Below, in pieces: positions 43,462-54,918 of a DNA stretch of 64,000 nt. The position numbers and the translations under genes are program-made. Each line of letters starts with the position of its first letter. Positions within the stretch are counted from its first letter, which is position 1. The notes beneath the pieces were generated by a model. The model was given only the letters and a program-made list of their open reading frames with translations. It did not search any database and was not told the DNA's origin. This DNA is from Tritrichomonas musculus. Lineage: Eukaryota; Parabasalia; Tritrichomonadida; Tritrichomonadidae. The stretch is taken from contig JAPFFF010000034.1 in the NCBI GenBank assembly GCA_039105265.1, positions 186,001 through 250,000 on the forward strand. Direction: 5' to 3'.

Positions 43462-43848
43462 ATGATTAAAATGTATCCAACACTTAATCCGGCAGAAGAA
43501 CCAACACCTATACCAATTGAATATGTATATTTTTTAGAAGATGGGGAACGAGATATAAGTAAACCAAATCGATATTACTTTAATTTTCCTCAAGAATGGT
43601 GTACTTCAAATAGAGGGGAATCAATTGTAGGTGTGAGAAGGATTTTTATGTTAGCCCGAAGTAGAAAAATAGAATTTACTCTTGGAGTTAGAAAATATAG
43701 ACGAAACGAATTTGATAAGCTTAAACATGATAATCCCCAATTTTCATATGAACAATTATTCGACTGCCTCGTCAATGACCAAAAGAGTGAAGTATTCATT
43801 AATATAAATTCTTGGCTAAATAGAGAAAATGATTTACGAGAATGTTGA
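43462..43848 (+). pseudogene. Maverick structural-protein-like ORF, N-terminal part
   Basis: An ATG at 43462 starts about 128 codons (MIKMYPTLNPAEEPTPIPIE onward). The frame ends with TGA at 43848, overlapping the ATG of the next ORF by seven bases in the -1 phase. The next ORF continues smoothly in style, so both are probably one gene split by a frameshift, although a programmed -1 shift cannot be excluded. The short beta-rich segments (EWCTSNRGESIVGVRRI and so on) are compatible with a capsid-type fold, which is only inference from position in the element. Confidence 0.5.
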
Positions 43849-44801
43849 GAGGGTTAATATGGAATGATATGAGAGCTGCTATTGAGGCAAAATTTACAGA
43901 GTTTAATATTGGTGCGGATATAATCAATAAAGAACACAATTTTAATTTAGATAACCAAGAACTAAAATTAAGCACAAAATATTCTAATTTAGTTACTGAA
44001 TATCAAGATTTGCCAAAAGGAATAGAAGACCTCACAAATAAAATATTTAATGAGAAAGATGAAAAAGTGAAAGCTAAGCTACAAGAAGAATTAGATAAAA
44101 AGAATGAAGATGATAAAATGAATATAAACCTCAGACGCCATGCTCAAAAAGAAATGGAAAAAATAAGAGAAGAAATCAATCTAAGTGAACAGAAACCTAC
44201 ATTTATTGAAGAAAAAGAAGGACTAAGACAAAGAGATGTACAAACAGATGGTTATTATAATTATTCGGAGAATCATTTTACAGAAATATTCTATTCACCA
44301 ACTAATGGAGAGATACTTCAAGGCAGTAAATATAAAAACTATTATGTTGACCTATCAATAAGTTTTAGAGTAAGACCAAAAGATGATTATTCACCATATA
44401 GACGATATGATTTTAATGATGTATTCAATATAGGTTATGAAGATTTTAATAATAACCCATGGGATTATATGGATCCTGAAAAACCTGTCAAGGATAAAGA
44501 TGGGAATATTATTAGATATGAAGGGAAATGGATGAGGGAAATAAAGTTTAAAAATGTTTGGGATAGACATTCGTGTTCAATATACTCTTCATTAGCTGAG
44601 CAGTCAAATAAATATTATTTAGGCAATAGTCAAATAGACTTTTACCCAATCAAGTACTTCAAGCTAAACTCAACAGATCAAAGATTTTGGGTAGAATTCA
44701 ATTCAGGGCGTCATAATAATATTCCTGTTCTGGTACCAAACAATGAATCATTTGTCATTGAAATGCAATTATTACCATTTAAGAAGATGCTTTACATTTA
44801 A
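43842..44801 (+). pseudogene. Maverick structural-protein-like ORF, C-terminal part
   Basis: This frame codes for 319 residues. A charged coiled-coil region (about 55-125, for example KVKAKLQEELDKKNEDDKMN) is followed by an aromatic, beta-rich C-terminal half ending in VPNNESFVIEMQLLPFKKML. It follows 43462-43848 in a shifted frame and precedes the integrase by 11 bases. The place in the element suggests a capsid or penton-like protein; no motif proves this. A structure prediction would decide it. Confidence 0.5.
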
Positions 44802-44812
44802 GACTAATTTAA

Positions 44813-45620
44813 ATGAACAAAAAGCATTTTAAGACAATTAATGAGCTTCATTCTTTTTTTCCTTGGAGATCTGCCTCTAAATTTGTTCCACTCGCAAAAC
44901 GATATGGATTCACAGAAGAAGCCGCATTAGATTATTTAAGGAAGATAGTACATGATGTAAAGGTACCAAAGGCAAAGTTTATGAATATCTATTCTAAACA
45001 CTCTGGGGGATATCAAATGGACACATTCATCAATGATAAGACAAAGGATGGTCTCAACTATTTGATGCTAATTAATATTAACACAAGAAAAGCATATTGT
45101 TATCCAATGAAGTGGAAAGGTGCAAAAGAGGTAGCCCAGGCATTAAATAAATTTTTTGAGGACGAGCCAGATGTCTATTCGATAACATCAGACCAGGATG
45201 CTGCTTACTTGTCCAATGATGTATTACAGTTGATGAAGACCAAAAATATTGTTTACACTACTACCGAGGATAATAATCATAATGTACTAGGTATCAAAAA
45301 ATAGGTTCATGAGAACGATTAGAGACATGGTAGGCGAGAACAGGTTCATCAATGAGAAAGAAATGGATAGTTTAATAGATTCATACAACAATTCTCCCCA
45401 CAGATCATTGGACTATAAGATACCAAACGAGATGACAGAGAAAGATGAAAAAGAATATGTAAAAACCAAGTCGCAAAACAATCCATATGACTTTAAGCCA
45501 AATGATAGAGTTAGAATTATTCAGGCTAAGGAGCCATTTTCGAAGCGCAGGAACAAGGTAAGCAAGGAAGCATATATAGTTGATTCAAAGGCTGGGAACC
45601 AATTTATAATACACCTCTGA
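44813..45620 (+). pseudogene. Maverick integrase, frameshifted
   Basis: Frame 1 (44813-45304, 163 codons) has an N-terminal helical domain and the start of the rve catalytic core: the first Asp in GGYQMDTFI and the second in ITSDQDAAYLS. The frame breaks in an A6 run at about 45295-45302, close to 35 residues after the second Asp, where the third acidic residue of the DD35E triad is expected. The rest (45309-45620, RTIRDMVGENRFINEKEMDS, SPHRSLDYKIPNEMTEKDEK, then the KPNDRVRIIQ SH3-like end) is in another frame and ends early at FIIHL. The enzyme would insert Maverick DNA; this copy should be inactive. Confidence 0.85.
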
Positions 45621-45840
45621 ATATTCCCCAAATAACCAAATTTTTGTTCCCCAGCTTGGGGAGCATGGGGAATGCATTCAAATTATTAAAAAATGAAAAA
45701 TCTTTTGATATATCGAGAAACTTTACATAATAGGGCCAAATACTCTATATATATTTATATCAAATTATTTTGATTTGCTTATTTTTAAGAATTAAATCAA
45801 AAAATCAATTTTTTTTTTTTTTTTTTTTTCTGAAAAAAAA
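45621..45840. other. Spacer with CCCC/GGGG palindromes
   Basis: Directly after the integrase, GTTCCCCAGCTTGGGGAGC (about 45648-45666) forms a short perfect palindrome, followed by ATGGGGAAT. Similar CCCCA/TGGGG clusters recur near 50949-51052 and 52926-52967. A T-run of about 23 bases lies near 45809-45830. Confidence 0.55.
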
Positions 45841-45842
45841 TA

Positions 45843-47316
45843 GGTGGGCCACCAATGAATTTTTATAACTTTTGCACCATTAGATAGATTACATATAATA
45901 ATAAAATAAAATATTAATTATAGTTCATAAATATTAAAGATAAAGTTTTTATGAATAATTTAAATTTTCATATTTTTTTTGTAAACTATTCAAATAGTAT
46001 AGATAAAATATTTGAAATAATTTTCTCAAAAATAAAAGAATTTAAAAAGATCATTCAATTTATATAAGAAAATTTCATTTATTAAGAATAAAAATATCTA
46101 TTTTAATCTTAAATTAATTGTTTAATTTAATTTTGTTTAAAGTTATATCTTGTTGATTGTAATCAAAGACAAAATATAAAAAGAAATAAATGATTTTTTC
46201 TATACCTAAAATTTTGAATATAACAATTGAAGCATGCTATAAAAATTCGTTTTGAAAAAGTTAGAAATAATCAATTATTCGATTATAATGATTTTGTAAA
46301 TTTATTAGTATATGATTTATTAAAAAATATTTTAAAATATTATTTACTATTATATTTATGTTTTTAATATTATAATAAAAATATATTATGTTTATTTCTA
46401 TTTAAATCGCTATATTTATAATTTTTATTAAAACTTAGTTTTTTTTGAAATTTTAAAAATTCAAATAATTATAAAATAATTTTTATTTTGATTATCTTTG
46501 CTTTTTAAATTTATATTGAAATATCTCATTTATATATATTTATTATATATATTTCTATTATGAAATAATAATATTAATAAAGATTAATTCAATTTAAAAT
46601 TAAGATATTGCTTTTTCTAAAAATCTCAAAATTTCAATAAGGGAACAAATATAAAAAATATTTGAAAGCTATTTTTATAAATTGAGAGAAAATTGAATAA
46701 AAAAAAGCTGATTTTAATTTTTTATGATTTTTTAATAAAGGTCCAATATTCTAGGACATATATCTGATTTTAATTTACCTTTATTTATACCAAATTTATT
46801 GTTTGACCGTTTATAATTTCTTACCAAGTGGCTCCAAAATTGAATCATTCCGTTAACTAATTCAACTTTTTGAATATGTTTTCCCAACTAACCTTTATCT
46901 TTGAAGTTATGTTATAACTAACTATATCAATAAAAAGCCTGGGCGATGAAGAAACTAAATATCAAAAAAGAAAACATTCAATTTTTTTATATACTTCTGA
47001 AAATTAAAAATACCTTTTATTTTAACTTTTTAGAGAAATCTATTAATTATTTTATATTGTTTCCAGATCATTCTTGATGTATGACATAGATAATATCATA
47101 AAATAATAGAAATATGTATTTTAATTCATTTGAACTTGTGATATTGCATATCATGTATTAAAAAAAAAGTTGATGAATATTAGTTCAAAACTTAATTTAA
47201 CAACTGCATCCTATCATATATGTGTTATATAAATATATATTATGAAATTGCTGAATAATTCTTAAAATTCGAAGAAAAAAAGAACTTTTTTAAAGTCAAA
47301 AAAAAAGTGGCCCACC
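45843..47316. mobile_element. TA-flanked element with 10-bp inverted ends
   Basis: The left end is GGTGGGCCAC (45843-45852) and the right end is GTGGCCCACC (47307-47316), with TA on both outer sides (45841-45842, 47317-47318). The 1.47-kb interior is AT-rich without a transposase ORF. The GC-rich tips in AT-rich DNA make a chance match unlikely. I infer a non-autonomous mariner-type element. It abuts the next element at 47320. Confidence 0.65.
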
Positions 47317-47328
47317 TATGAAAAAAAA

Positions 47329-47495
47329 GGGGAAAAATCAAAAACGCCTATTCAATTTTTTTCCAACTACTCAATTTTTCACTTTTTCTAAAGGCGTTTT
47401 TGATCAATATTTTTTAAAAAAATCAAAAACGCCACATTTGACCTTCTGCCAGGTAAAATTAAAAAACTCGTTTTTTCAAAAACGCCAGGTTTTTA
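47329..47495 (+). repeat. Left TIR of Mutator-like element
   Basis: This is the inverted copy of about 50546-50712. It contains internal sub-palindromes of CAAAAACGCC and GGCGTTTTTGA. Confidence 0.85.
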
Positions 47496-47947
47496 TTTTC
47501 ATTCAAAAAAATAAAAATTAGATCATTTATATTGCAAAAGGTCATGACACGAACAAACTTTTTGAGAAGGTGGGATGTGGTTATCAAAAAGTTGGGAAAT
47601 AAATGCTTATATCTCGTTAAAAAATTGGATATATCATAAATATTAATACCAATAAAATATTTATAGGTATTATAATACAATAAAATAATATAAACATGAA
47701 ACATTTGTTTTTTCCATTTTTTAAAAGGCCTAAAAAAATCTAATATCCCACTTCTAATAACAATATTTATTTAATATTAATGGGCAGAAAAAAAATACAC
47801 TTGATAAAAAATTAAAATCCTATATTGTTTTTTAAAATATTCAAATATATAATTGGTTATAAAAGCTTTTTTATAGACATAATATTGCATATTTGGATTC
47901 ACAAAAAGTTGAACTTTTTCAAACAATTATAATATTAAAAATATTTC

Positions 47948-48431
47948 ATGAGAGAATACCGAATACTTGACGAAATGATTTCTCTTTCAAAAATTCAACC
48001 AAAACTTAGGAATTACTCAAAATTAATTTATACAAAGAATTGGAAGATTTTTCACAAACACTTATAACCAATATATTTCAGGATTTTAAAAAGAAAAATA
48101 TATCTAAAAATGTACATAATTTCTTCGAATTTCTTGAAAAAAAGAATTTAAAAATTACCAAAGAGTCCAACTTTATTTGTAAAAGCTCAGATATATATGT
48201 CAATCCTGCCACGGTACCTAACATTCAAAATAGATACAAAGAAAAGATTACGAAGCAATGTCCATGGTCATTGAAAGATATTAATTTGCTTAAGAAGCTC
48301 GTGAATGATATTGGTCCAAATTGTACAAAATTATCTTCATATTTTGAAAAAGATCCATAAAATCAATTTACAATAAAGCATCTAAGTTGTATAAAGCAAG
48401 AGAGATATTGAAAAAACCATTCCTTAATTAA
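47948..48431 (+). pseudogene. Myb/SANT-like gene with two frameshifts
   Basis: The ATG at 47948 opens MREYRILDEMISLSKIQPKL. A frameshift near 48010-48030 moves coding to the frame with ELEDFSQTLITNIFQDFKKK. A single SANT/Myb-like repeat follows (CPWSLKDINLLKKLVNDIGP, then FEKDP). A second frameshift at about 48357-48360 leads to KSIYNKASKLYKAREILKKP and a TAA ending at 48431. The family resembles the small Myb-like proteins of trichomonads, but it is broken. It is the only gene inside the Mutator-like element. Confidence 0.65.
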
Positions 48432-50545
48432 ATCATTAAACAATTAATCTAAAAAATAAATTTTTTAGTCATATAAACTTTTTCTATCGAAAATATTTTT
48501 TTTAATTCAATTTTTTTACTATCATTTTTTTTCTATCAATTATTTTACGATCATTTTTTTTTCTTTTCATTTTTTCACTCAAAAAAATTCAAATAAAACG
48601 ATCAATTTTTGAATCGTGTCATGACCTTTATATTGCATTAAAAAAAATAAATATCTATTATTAAAATATAAAATTAATATATAAAAATTATATTTTAAAT
48701 GAATGTGTTTTTTAGTTTATTTTCAACAAAAACTCAAAATCAGTAAATATATGACTTTTTAAAAAAACTCTATTTTTATGTTTTCACATATATTTTTTCA
48801 TTATGTAAAGTTTTAAAAAAGTAATAAAATAGTATTTTCTATTAGTTTCTCCTTTGAAATTTTAAAATTTAAATATTTTATATATATATGTGATTGGATA
48901 CATATCAATTATATGTTTAAATTATGCTAAAATAATATACATATTCATATATTTATATTTTTAGGTCAATCTTATAAAGCTCTCAATTTATTTTTTGAAT
49001 GAAAACATAAATTTCTCATTAAAAATTATATTATTATTATTTTATAATTTGATATTAGGCATATATATAAATTATAATATTTATATTTTTAATATATATC
49101 TTCAATTTATCCAAATTATCGAGATGATTATATATTTTAGTCAATTATCTGAATAATATCATTTTAACAGGAATATATATGAGAATAATATTATATAACT
49201 GTTGTTTTACCAAATATCATGTGAAGATCAAAAATGTATAGTAATTTCAAACTTTTCAAAACTAATTAAATTCATAAAATTATAAATGATAATAATATTT
49301 GCATAGAAATATAGTTGATAATCTTATTAAGTTAAGTAAATCTTTTTTATATAAAGGAAAGCAAAGGATTTTCATTTAAATTTCATGAATTCTTTAATAA
49401 ATAAAATATTTTTCGCGTAATTATATATTATAAGTGAAAATAAAATTGATAATTATGGATTAAAGCCTTATTAATTATATATTTACAAAATCATCTTATT
49501 TCATCTTAAAAAAAAAGTATTTTCATTTTTTAACCTATTGTAAAATCTAATGATACTGTTTTAAAAGTATTATTGATCAAAAAAAAAACTTATTCAAAAT
49601 ATATTTAGAGATATTTAAATTTTATTATGTATCAATGCTTGTGAATAACCACAATTATTCCTCAGAATCTTCTCAATTTTTCCCTTCTCAAATATGTGTA
49701 GATTGACTTTAGCGGCAAAAATAATTCAAAATATAAAATTGAAATATCTTATTAAATAACATTTAATATAGGTATTAATATATATTATAATTATTATACA
49801 AAATATATTATACAAATATACATATTATACTATATTTAATGCTTATTATATCAAAATTATGATACTTTAATTGTTAATTCAAAATTTTCTTTGAAATATT
49901 GTTAATAAAAAAAATAACCTTTTCAAATTAAAATGTATCAATATCTTAATATATTATGAATATGAATACTTTACCAGAAATAAATATAAATAAAAATAAA
50001 AAATAAACAATTAAAAATAGATTTATATTATGAAAAATAAAACATAAAAACAAAACCATTTTATATAAAAAATATAATATATAAAAAACTATATTTCACT
50101 TGGAATTCGATATTATATGTTGATAAAAACGCAATCATATACAATTTATTAAAAAGAAACAATTTTTTGGAAATTTCAAATAATTTCCAAAATACGCTTT
50201 TTTTAATTCTATTATAATATTTTGATAATCAAGCTTCATTATAACCAAAATATTGCAAAATTTTCTTTTTTTATATTTTCCATTTAAAAGATATAATATC
50301 CTATTAAAATGAATTTCTTCAAAATTTACTCAAAGTCAGCCTAGTTGATTTTCATGTAATAATCAATAAATATTATCATTTATACTTGATATAATTTATT
50401 TTTTGAATCTAATATCTTTATATCATATGTCGATTATTCCAAATTTTTAAAATATTTCTCCCAAAGATTAAAAATGATCTTAAAAAAATACCGGCAACAT
50501 AATAATTTATTTTTCTAAATTGCATTAAAATTTATAATTGTTTTT
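48432..50545. other. AT-rich interior of Mutator-like element
   Basis: No ORF, repeat or RNA was recognised in about 2.1 kb. Confidence 0.5.
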
Positions 50546-50712
50546 TTAAAACCTGGCGTTTTTGAAAAAACGAGTTTTTTAATTTTACCTGGCAGAAGGT
50601 CAAATGTTGCGTTTTTGATTTTTTAAAAAAATATTGATCAAAAACGCCTTTAGAAAAAGTGAAAAATTGAGTAGTTGGAAAAAAATTGAATAGGCGTTTT
50701 TGATTTATCCCC
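50546..50712 (-). repeat. Right TIR of Mutator-like element
   Basis: This is the reverse complement of 47329-47495 with a few mismatches. It is followed by a run of more than 50 A. Confidence 0.85.
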
Positions 50713-50713
50713 G

Positions 50714-50767
<54 letters not shown>
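50713..50767. repeat. Long poly-A tract
   Basis: A G is followed by more than 50 consecutive A directly behind the right TIR. It includes the proposed target duplication. It could be a slippage product, and its length is unreliable in assemblies. Confidence 0.85.
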
Positions 50768-50769
<2 letters not shown>

Positions 50770-50938
50770 AAATTGAAAGGAAATGTTAAGATAATAATTC
50801 AACTTTGAAAAACAATCTTTTTATATACGTCATACATTTCTACTTAAAAAAATTCTTTTTTTTATTATTTATTATTTATTATTTTTACTATTTGATCAGA
50901 TAATAAATCAAATAAAAAAATTTTATAAAGCGACCGTT

Positions 50939-51060
50939 TTCCCCAAAAAATCTCTGGGGAGATTTTCCCCAAAAATAAACCATTCAAATTCTATTCAAAT
51001 TTCTCCCCAAATTTACTTTGGGGAAATTCTCCCCATTTCCCCAAATGGGGAAATAAGAAT
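50939..51060. repeat. Cluster of CCCCA/TGGGG palindromes
   Basis: At least eight CCCC or GGGG runs form nested short inverted repeats (CCCCAAATTTACTTTGGGG and CCCCATTTCCCCAAATGGGG). A similar but not identical cluster lies at 52926-52967 in direct orientation. Its nature is unknown. Confidence 0.6.
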
Positions 51061-51418
51061 ATTTTTTCTCTTTTATTAACTGTCTAATTCATTCATTTTA
51101 ACTACCACTAATTAAAATACTGTTTTGCTTATATTTATGTATTGCTTTATACACGCGAAGTAGTTCCTTGTTTTATAAAGAGAATATTATATAAAATTAT
51201 TTTTTTATTTAAAAAAAACATGCATGCCAACCATGATAGAACAAATGTAGAACTTTATAATTTAACTATATTTGAATAAATTTAAATTATTTTTTATTAT
51301 TATTTTTAATATTATATTAAAAACCAAATTTTATAAATAGTTGATATTTTTGTGAATATGATATTTAAAGCCAAAAATACAGTAAAGAGTAAAAAAACTT
51401 TAAGATTAATCATAATTT

Positions 51419-51454
51419 GACGTTAAAAAGCCCGCCGAGTGTATATTTAACGTC
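51419..51454. repeat. GACGTTAAA/TTTAACGTC hairpin
   Basis: A perfect 9-bp stem (51419-51427, 51446-51454) encloses an 18-base loop that is GC-richer than the surroundings. It lies just before the coiled-coil remnant. Confidence 0.55.
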
Positions 51455-51514
51455 GAAAATTTTCAATATCTTTTGATGTGATATGTTTTTCCACATCATT
51501 TTTTATTAAATAAA

Positions 51515-52010
51515 TGCGGAGGTACAGTCCGCTATTGAAGACAAGAACAGAGAGATTGAAACACTCAACAGCAAGATCAATGAATTGAATTCAACGATCG
51601 AAGTCCTCAATGGACAAATCGCTGAATTACAATCAACTGTTGAAGCCAAGAACAGAGAAATTGAAGCACTCAATGGCAAGATCTTGAGGGATGACAGCTA
51701 AAATTGAATCACTCATAGGTAAGATTGTTGAACTTCAATCAACAGTTGAAACCAAGAACAGAGAAATTGAAGCACTCAACGGAAAGATCAGTTAGTTACA
51801 ATCAACAATTGAAGCCAAGGATAGAGAGATCGAAGAACTCAATTGCAAGATCAATGAAATGAATTACTCAATGGCAAGACTGCTGAACTTCAATACACTG
51901 TTGAAGCGAAAGAAAGAGAAATTGAATCAGCAAGATCAGTGAAATTTTAATCAACAATCGACTCACTCAAAATCAAGATCAGTGGAATTACAATCAACAA
52001 ACTGGCTATA
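51515..52010 (+). pseudogene. Decayed coiled-coil repeat gene
   Basis: The stretch codes, in shifting frames with stops, for about six copies of a 21-residue unit of the type AELQSTVEAKNREIEALNGK. The period of 63 bases and heptad-like spacing of Leu/Ile fit a long coiled-coil protein. No frame stays open. The DNA is clearly GC-richer than its flanks, so it is a fairly recent fragment of a normal gene. Confidence 0.7.
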
Positions 52011-52876
52011 AATGTTATAATAAATCATTAAAATAGGTATACATCTTAATTTTATGTCATTCGCAATAATGCTTCAATTATGAAAATGAGTTTTTTGATA
52101 TAAGTTTATTAAGAAAAGATGTTTATATTTTAATACTGAGTTATGTTTCTTATTAATGTTTTCTTCGTTATAGTAATATATTATTAGATTATTCAATTAT
52201 TTGTTTGAGATGTATGTTTGAAAGATGTATTCGATTTGTACTATTGATATAGAACATTTTGTATTATTTTATATTTTTTTATTTTTGAGTTTTGTTAGAT
52301 TATGTCATAATGCATGATTATAAGTTATATCTTTGATTTAATAAGTTTATTCTATTTGTTTTGAGGTATACATTTGTGTTATGCTATTGAAATATGATCT
52401 CTTATACAATTATTCGATTATGCAATTATTAATTATTCGAATTTGAGTTATACGATTTCAAAACACATTTATCATATTATAATAGACTTATACATTTGAT
52501 TTATTCTGCTTATGCTTACTCATTTTATGTATGGAAGATAATCAATAATATAATGAAACCTTATTCGTAAAAATTGTGATTAGTAAGTTAAATATTATTT
52601 GTATGTAATGTTTATTTATATATCAGCAATATGAAGAAAAAGGAGCTACTTTGAAAAAGTTATTTGATAATGGATGATATGATTATGTTGAAAAGTTGTA
52701 TTTGTTGTAAAAATATGTTTGTTGCGATGTTGCTTGAGAAGAAATTTGATTGTACTGTTTTGAAAGGCGTTTTGTGACGTATTTTGATTCGACATCTAGT
52801 AAAGCATTTATAAAAATTATCATATATGAACTTTTTAATGAAACTCATTGAATTAAAATTTTCAAAATTAACTTTT
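52011..52876. other. Intergenic, AT-rich
   Basis: No supported gene or repeat is present. A minus-strand frame at 52660-52965 is low-complexity. Confidence 0.45.
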
Positions 52877-52967
52877 ATGTAACCACTTTTTTTTTTTTTT
52901 TCGCTACATAAAATGTGGTTACATTTCCCCAAAATTTTTTCCCCTGGGGAGGATTTTTTCCCCAATT
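52877..52967. repeat. ATGTAACCAC hairpin and CCCC/GGGG cluster
   Basis: ATGTAACCAC (52877-52886) and GTGGTTACAT (52915-52924) form a 10-bp stem enclosing a T-run. TTCCCC, CCCCTGGGG and TTCCCC motifs follow directly, resembling 50949-50980. Confidence 0.6.
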
Positions 52968-52979
52968 CTGAGGTCTAAT

Positions 52980-54184
52980 TCAATTGTAGTTAGCTCTGAA
53001 TTCCTTCAAAATCCAAGTCCATAAAAATTTCGAGCAATCAGTGAAAGCGCCTCTTTTGATGATTTTCACTTTTGGAGGAACGATGAACACTAACACTTGT
53101 GCACAGTTAAAGACGTTATCTTCAATTACTTCCAATTTCGAATCATTTGGAATTGTCACTTTTTGAAGTATGAAACAATTCAAAAAATCAACACTTTCTA
53201 TCTTCTGTGCTGAATTTGCCATTGAAATATTCTCCATTCGACAACTGCTGAATTCTTCTCTCCAATGAATTCAAGATTGCAGTCCTTCTTTGTAAAATGA
53301 ACACTATTCAACAGACAGTTGGCAAAGCCTCCTTTTTCGATCATTTTCATAGAGTTTAGAATTGTTATTGTGCTGATTTGTGTACATACAAAAGTATTTT
53401 ATCAGATGACTTCCAATTATGAATTTTGGTGGAATTTCACATGTGTAAGTTCTTGACCTTCTCTGGAATTGTGATGCTTTTAATCGCCGTGCAATAAAAA
53501 ACCACTTCCAAAATCATGTCAAGTTCTGAATCATCTGAAAAAGTCACTTTTGATAGATTTTTACATGACAAAAAAGCGCCAGTGTCAATTTTTTTGACAT
53601 TTGAAGGAATCGAAAGTGAAGTCAACTAAATGCTCGAAAATGCACATTCGCAAGTTGTCTCACAAATTGAATCAGGAGTGAAAGATAGTGATCTCAATTT
53701 TGTGATATGATCAATTAAAAAAGAGTTCGTTTCAAAAATTGATCGCTCAATTTTACCTGAAAGTGAGATTTTATGGAAATTTACATATGAAATGAATTCA
53801 ATAAAAGAATCTTCTCTTATCAATGAACAAATGTATGAATCATTTTCACCTTCTTGACGTTTTTTATCAAAATTGTTAAAAATATCTTCATCAATTATGA
53901 TCAATTTTTCTATCCAGAGATTGAAAAATTCATTGGCGAAGAAACAATGAAAGATATCAAAAAAGAACTTTTGTTAATTGATGATGATTTTCGCTGATAC
54001 CTTGGATTATGTGTAAACATTTTTTCATTTCTTCTTTATGACTATCAATTTGTTGTTGATTTATGAAATCAGATAATATAGAGAAAATAATTTCACTAGA
54101 TTTTTCATCATTTTCATCAGAACTTTCAATATATTCTAGAATGTAATTTTGGAGTTGTTGCTTGCTATTAATATAGTATTCCAT
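52980..54184 (-). pseudogene. Decayed BspA-like gene with DUF3447-type N-terminus
   Basis: On the minus strand the gene starts at ATG 54184 (MEYYINSKQQLQNYILEYIE ... ISENHH), an N-terminal domain like that of ankyrin proteins such as 9236-10068. It continues with EGENDSYICSLIREDSFIEF and RSIFETNSFLI (53904-53626). BspA-type repeats follow (53625-53437 and 53237-52980: LSIPSNVKKIDTGAFLSCKN, then VFIVPPKVKIIKRGAFTDCS). The pieces are in different frames with stops. I infer a dead member of the LRR family that shares its N-terminal domain with ankyrin proteins. Confidence 0.8.
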
Positions 54185-54479
54185 TGTTTCTTGTTTAAAA
54201 AAAATGTCTGAAAATTTTAATTCAATTTTTCGCCATTCAATTTTGTCAAAATTTGTAATTCAATTTCAAAAATTTCATTTCTCGAAAAAAACTTTAGAAA
54301 AAATTTGATAGATTTTTTTGGACAACTTTCATTTCTCTCAATTTTGGACAATTTTTGGACCAGAATGCTCTCAATTTTTTTATTTTATTAATCTATTTTT
54401 AAATAATAATAAAAAAAGGTAATAATGATAATAAAATTATAATTTATTTATTAGTTTGATATTATTTTTTTCTAAATTT

Positions 54480-54900
54480 ATTTATTTTATAGATGTTGAC
54501 AAAATGAAGTCATATGTAGAACAGTCAAACCATAGTGAGCTAGAAAACCAAAGAAGAAAAGTCCAATAAAAATAGAAATAAGAAAAAAATAAATAAAGAA
54601 GAAGTTGCTGAAAGTCATCTTTTAAAATATCATTGAGAATATGAGATTATTATTTGGATGTTTGAGCGGTGATTAAACGAGAGCATAAACAATTAAAAAA
54701 CTGGGGAGAAATATTAAAATAATATCCAGGATTCTTTTTCTGTACTCATCATTTCAATGAATATCTTGTTACAAAACAATTACCAACAAAAATTAAAAAC
54801 GACAAAAGAGAAAAACGAATAAAAATGATTCTTCTTCAAAGCAATGAAAGTATTTCCCGATACAAAATTCTTTATTTTTTCATTAAATGAAGTGATCTTT
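54480..54900 (+). pseudogene. Unrecognised eroded coding stretch
   Basis: Plus-strand fragments such as FFFCTHHFNEYLVTKQLPTK and KREKRIKMILLQSNESISRY have protein-like composition. Frames shift and stops interrupt. A Trp/Tyr-rich part before it (WEYEIIIWMFER) hints at a SANT/Myb-like fold, but this is weak. Family unknown. Confidence 0.3.
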
Positions 54901-54918
54901 AATGACGTCATTCACCAG

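Larger units (their letters stand above)
43462..45620 (+). mobile_element. Maverick/Polinton remnant
   Basis: Four consecutive plus-strand ORFs are packed with little space: two that look like one split structural protein, then a split retrovirus-like integrase. Mavericks are large self-synthesising DNA transposons that are very common in trichomonads, and their integrase is characteristic. No polymerase B, ATPase or protease gene is present, so most of the element is missing. Both gene units are frameshifted, so this copy is dead. Confidence 0.75.
47329..50712. mobile_element. Mutator-like element with about 165-bp TIRs and Myb-like cargo
   Basis: The left arm (47329 to about 47495) and right arm (about 50546-50712) are near-perfect inverted repeats starting GGGG and rich in CAAAAACGCC/GGCGTTTTTG palindromes. 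The flanking nine bases GAAAAAAAA occur on both sides (47320-47328 and 50713-50721), the 9-bp duplication typical of MULEs. The target is low-complexity, so this support is moderate. No transposase was found. The only coding sequence is a broken Myb-like gene (47948-48431). Confidence 0.72.

Noticed and set aside
50713-50767. Poly-A tract as a retrotransposon tail
   Set aside because: It directly follows a terminal inverted repeat and no retrotransposon coding lies upstream; slippage or target sequence is simpler.
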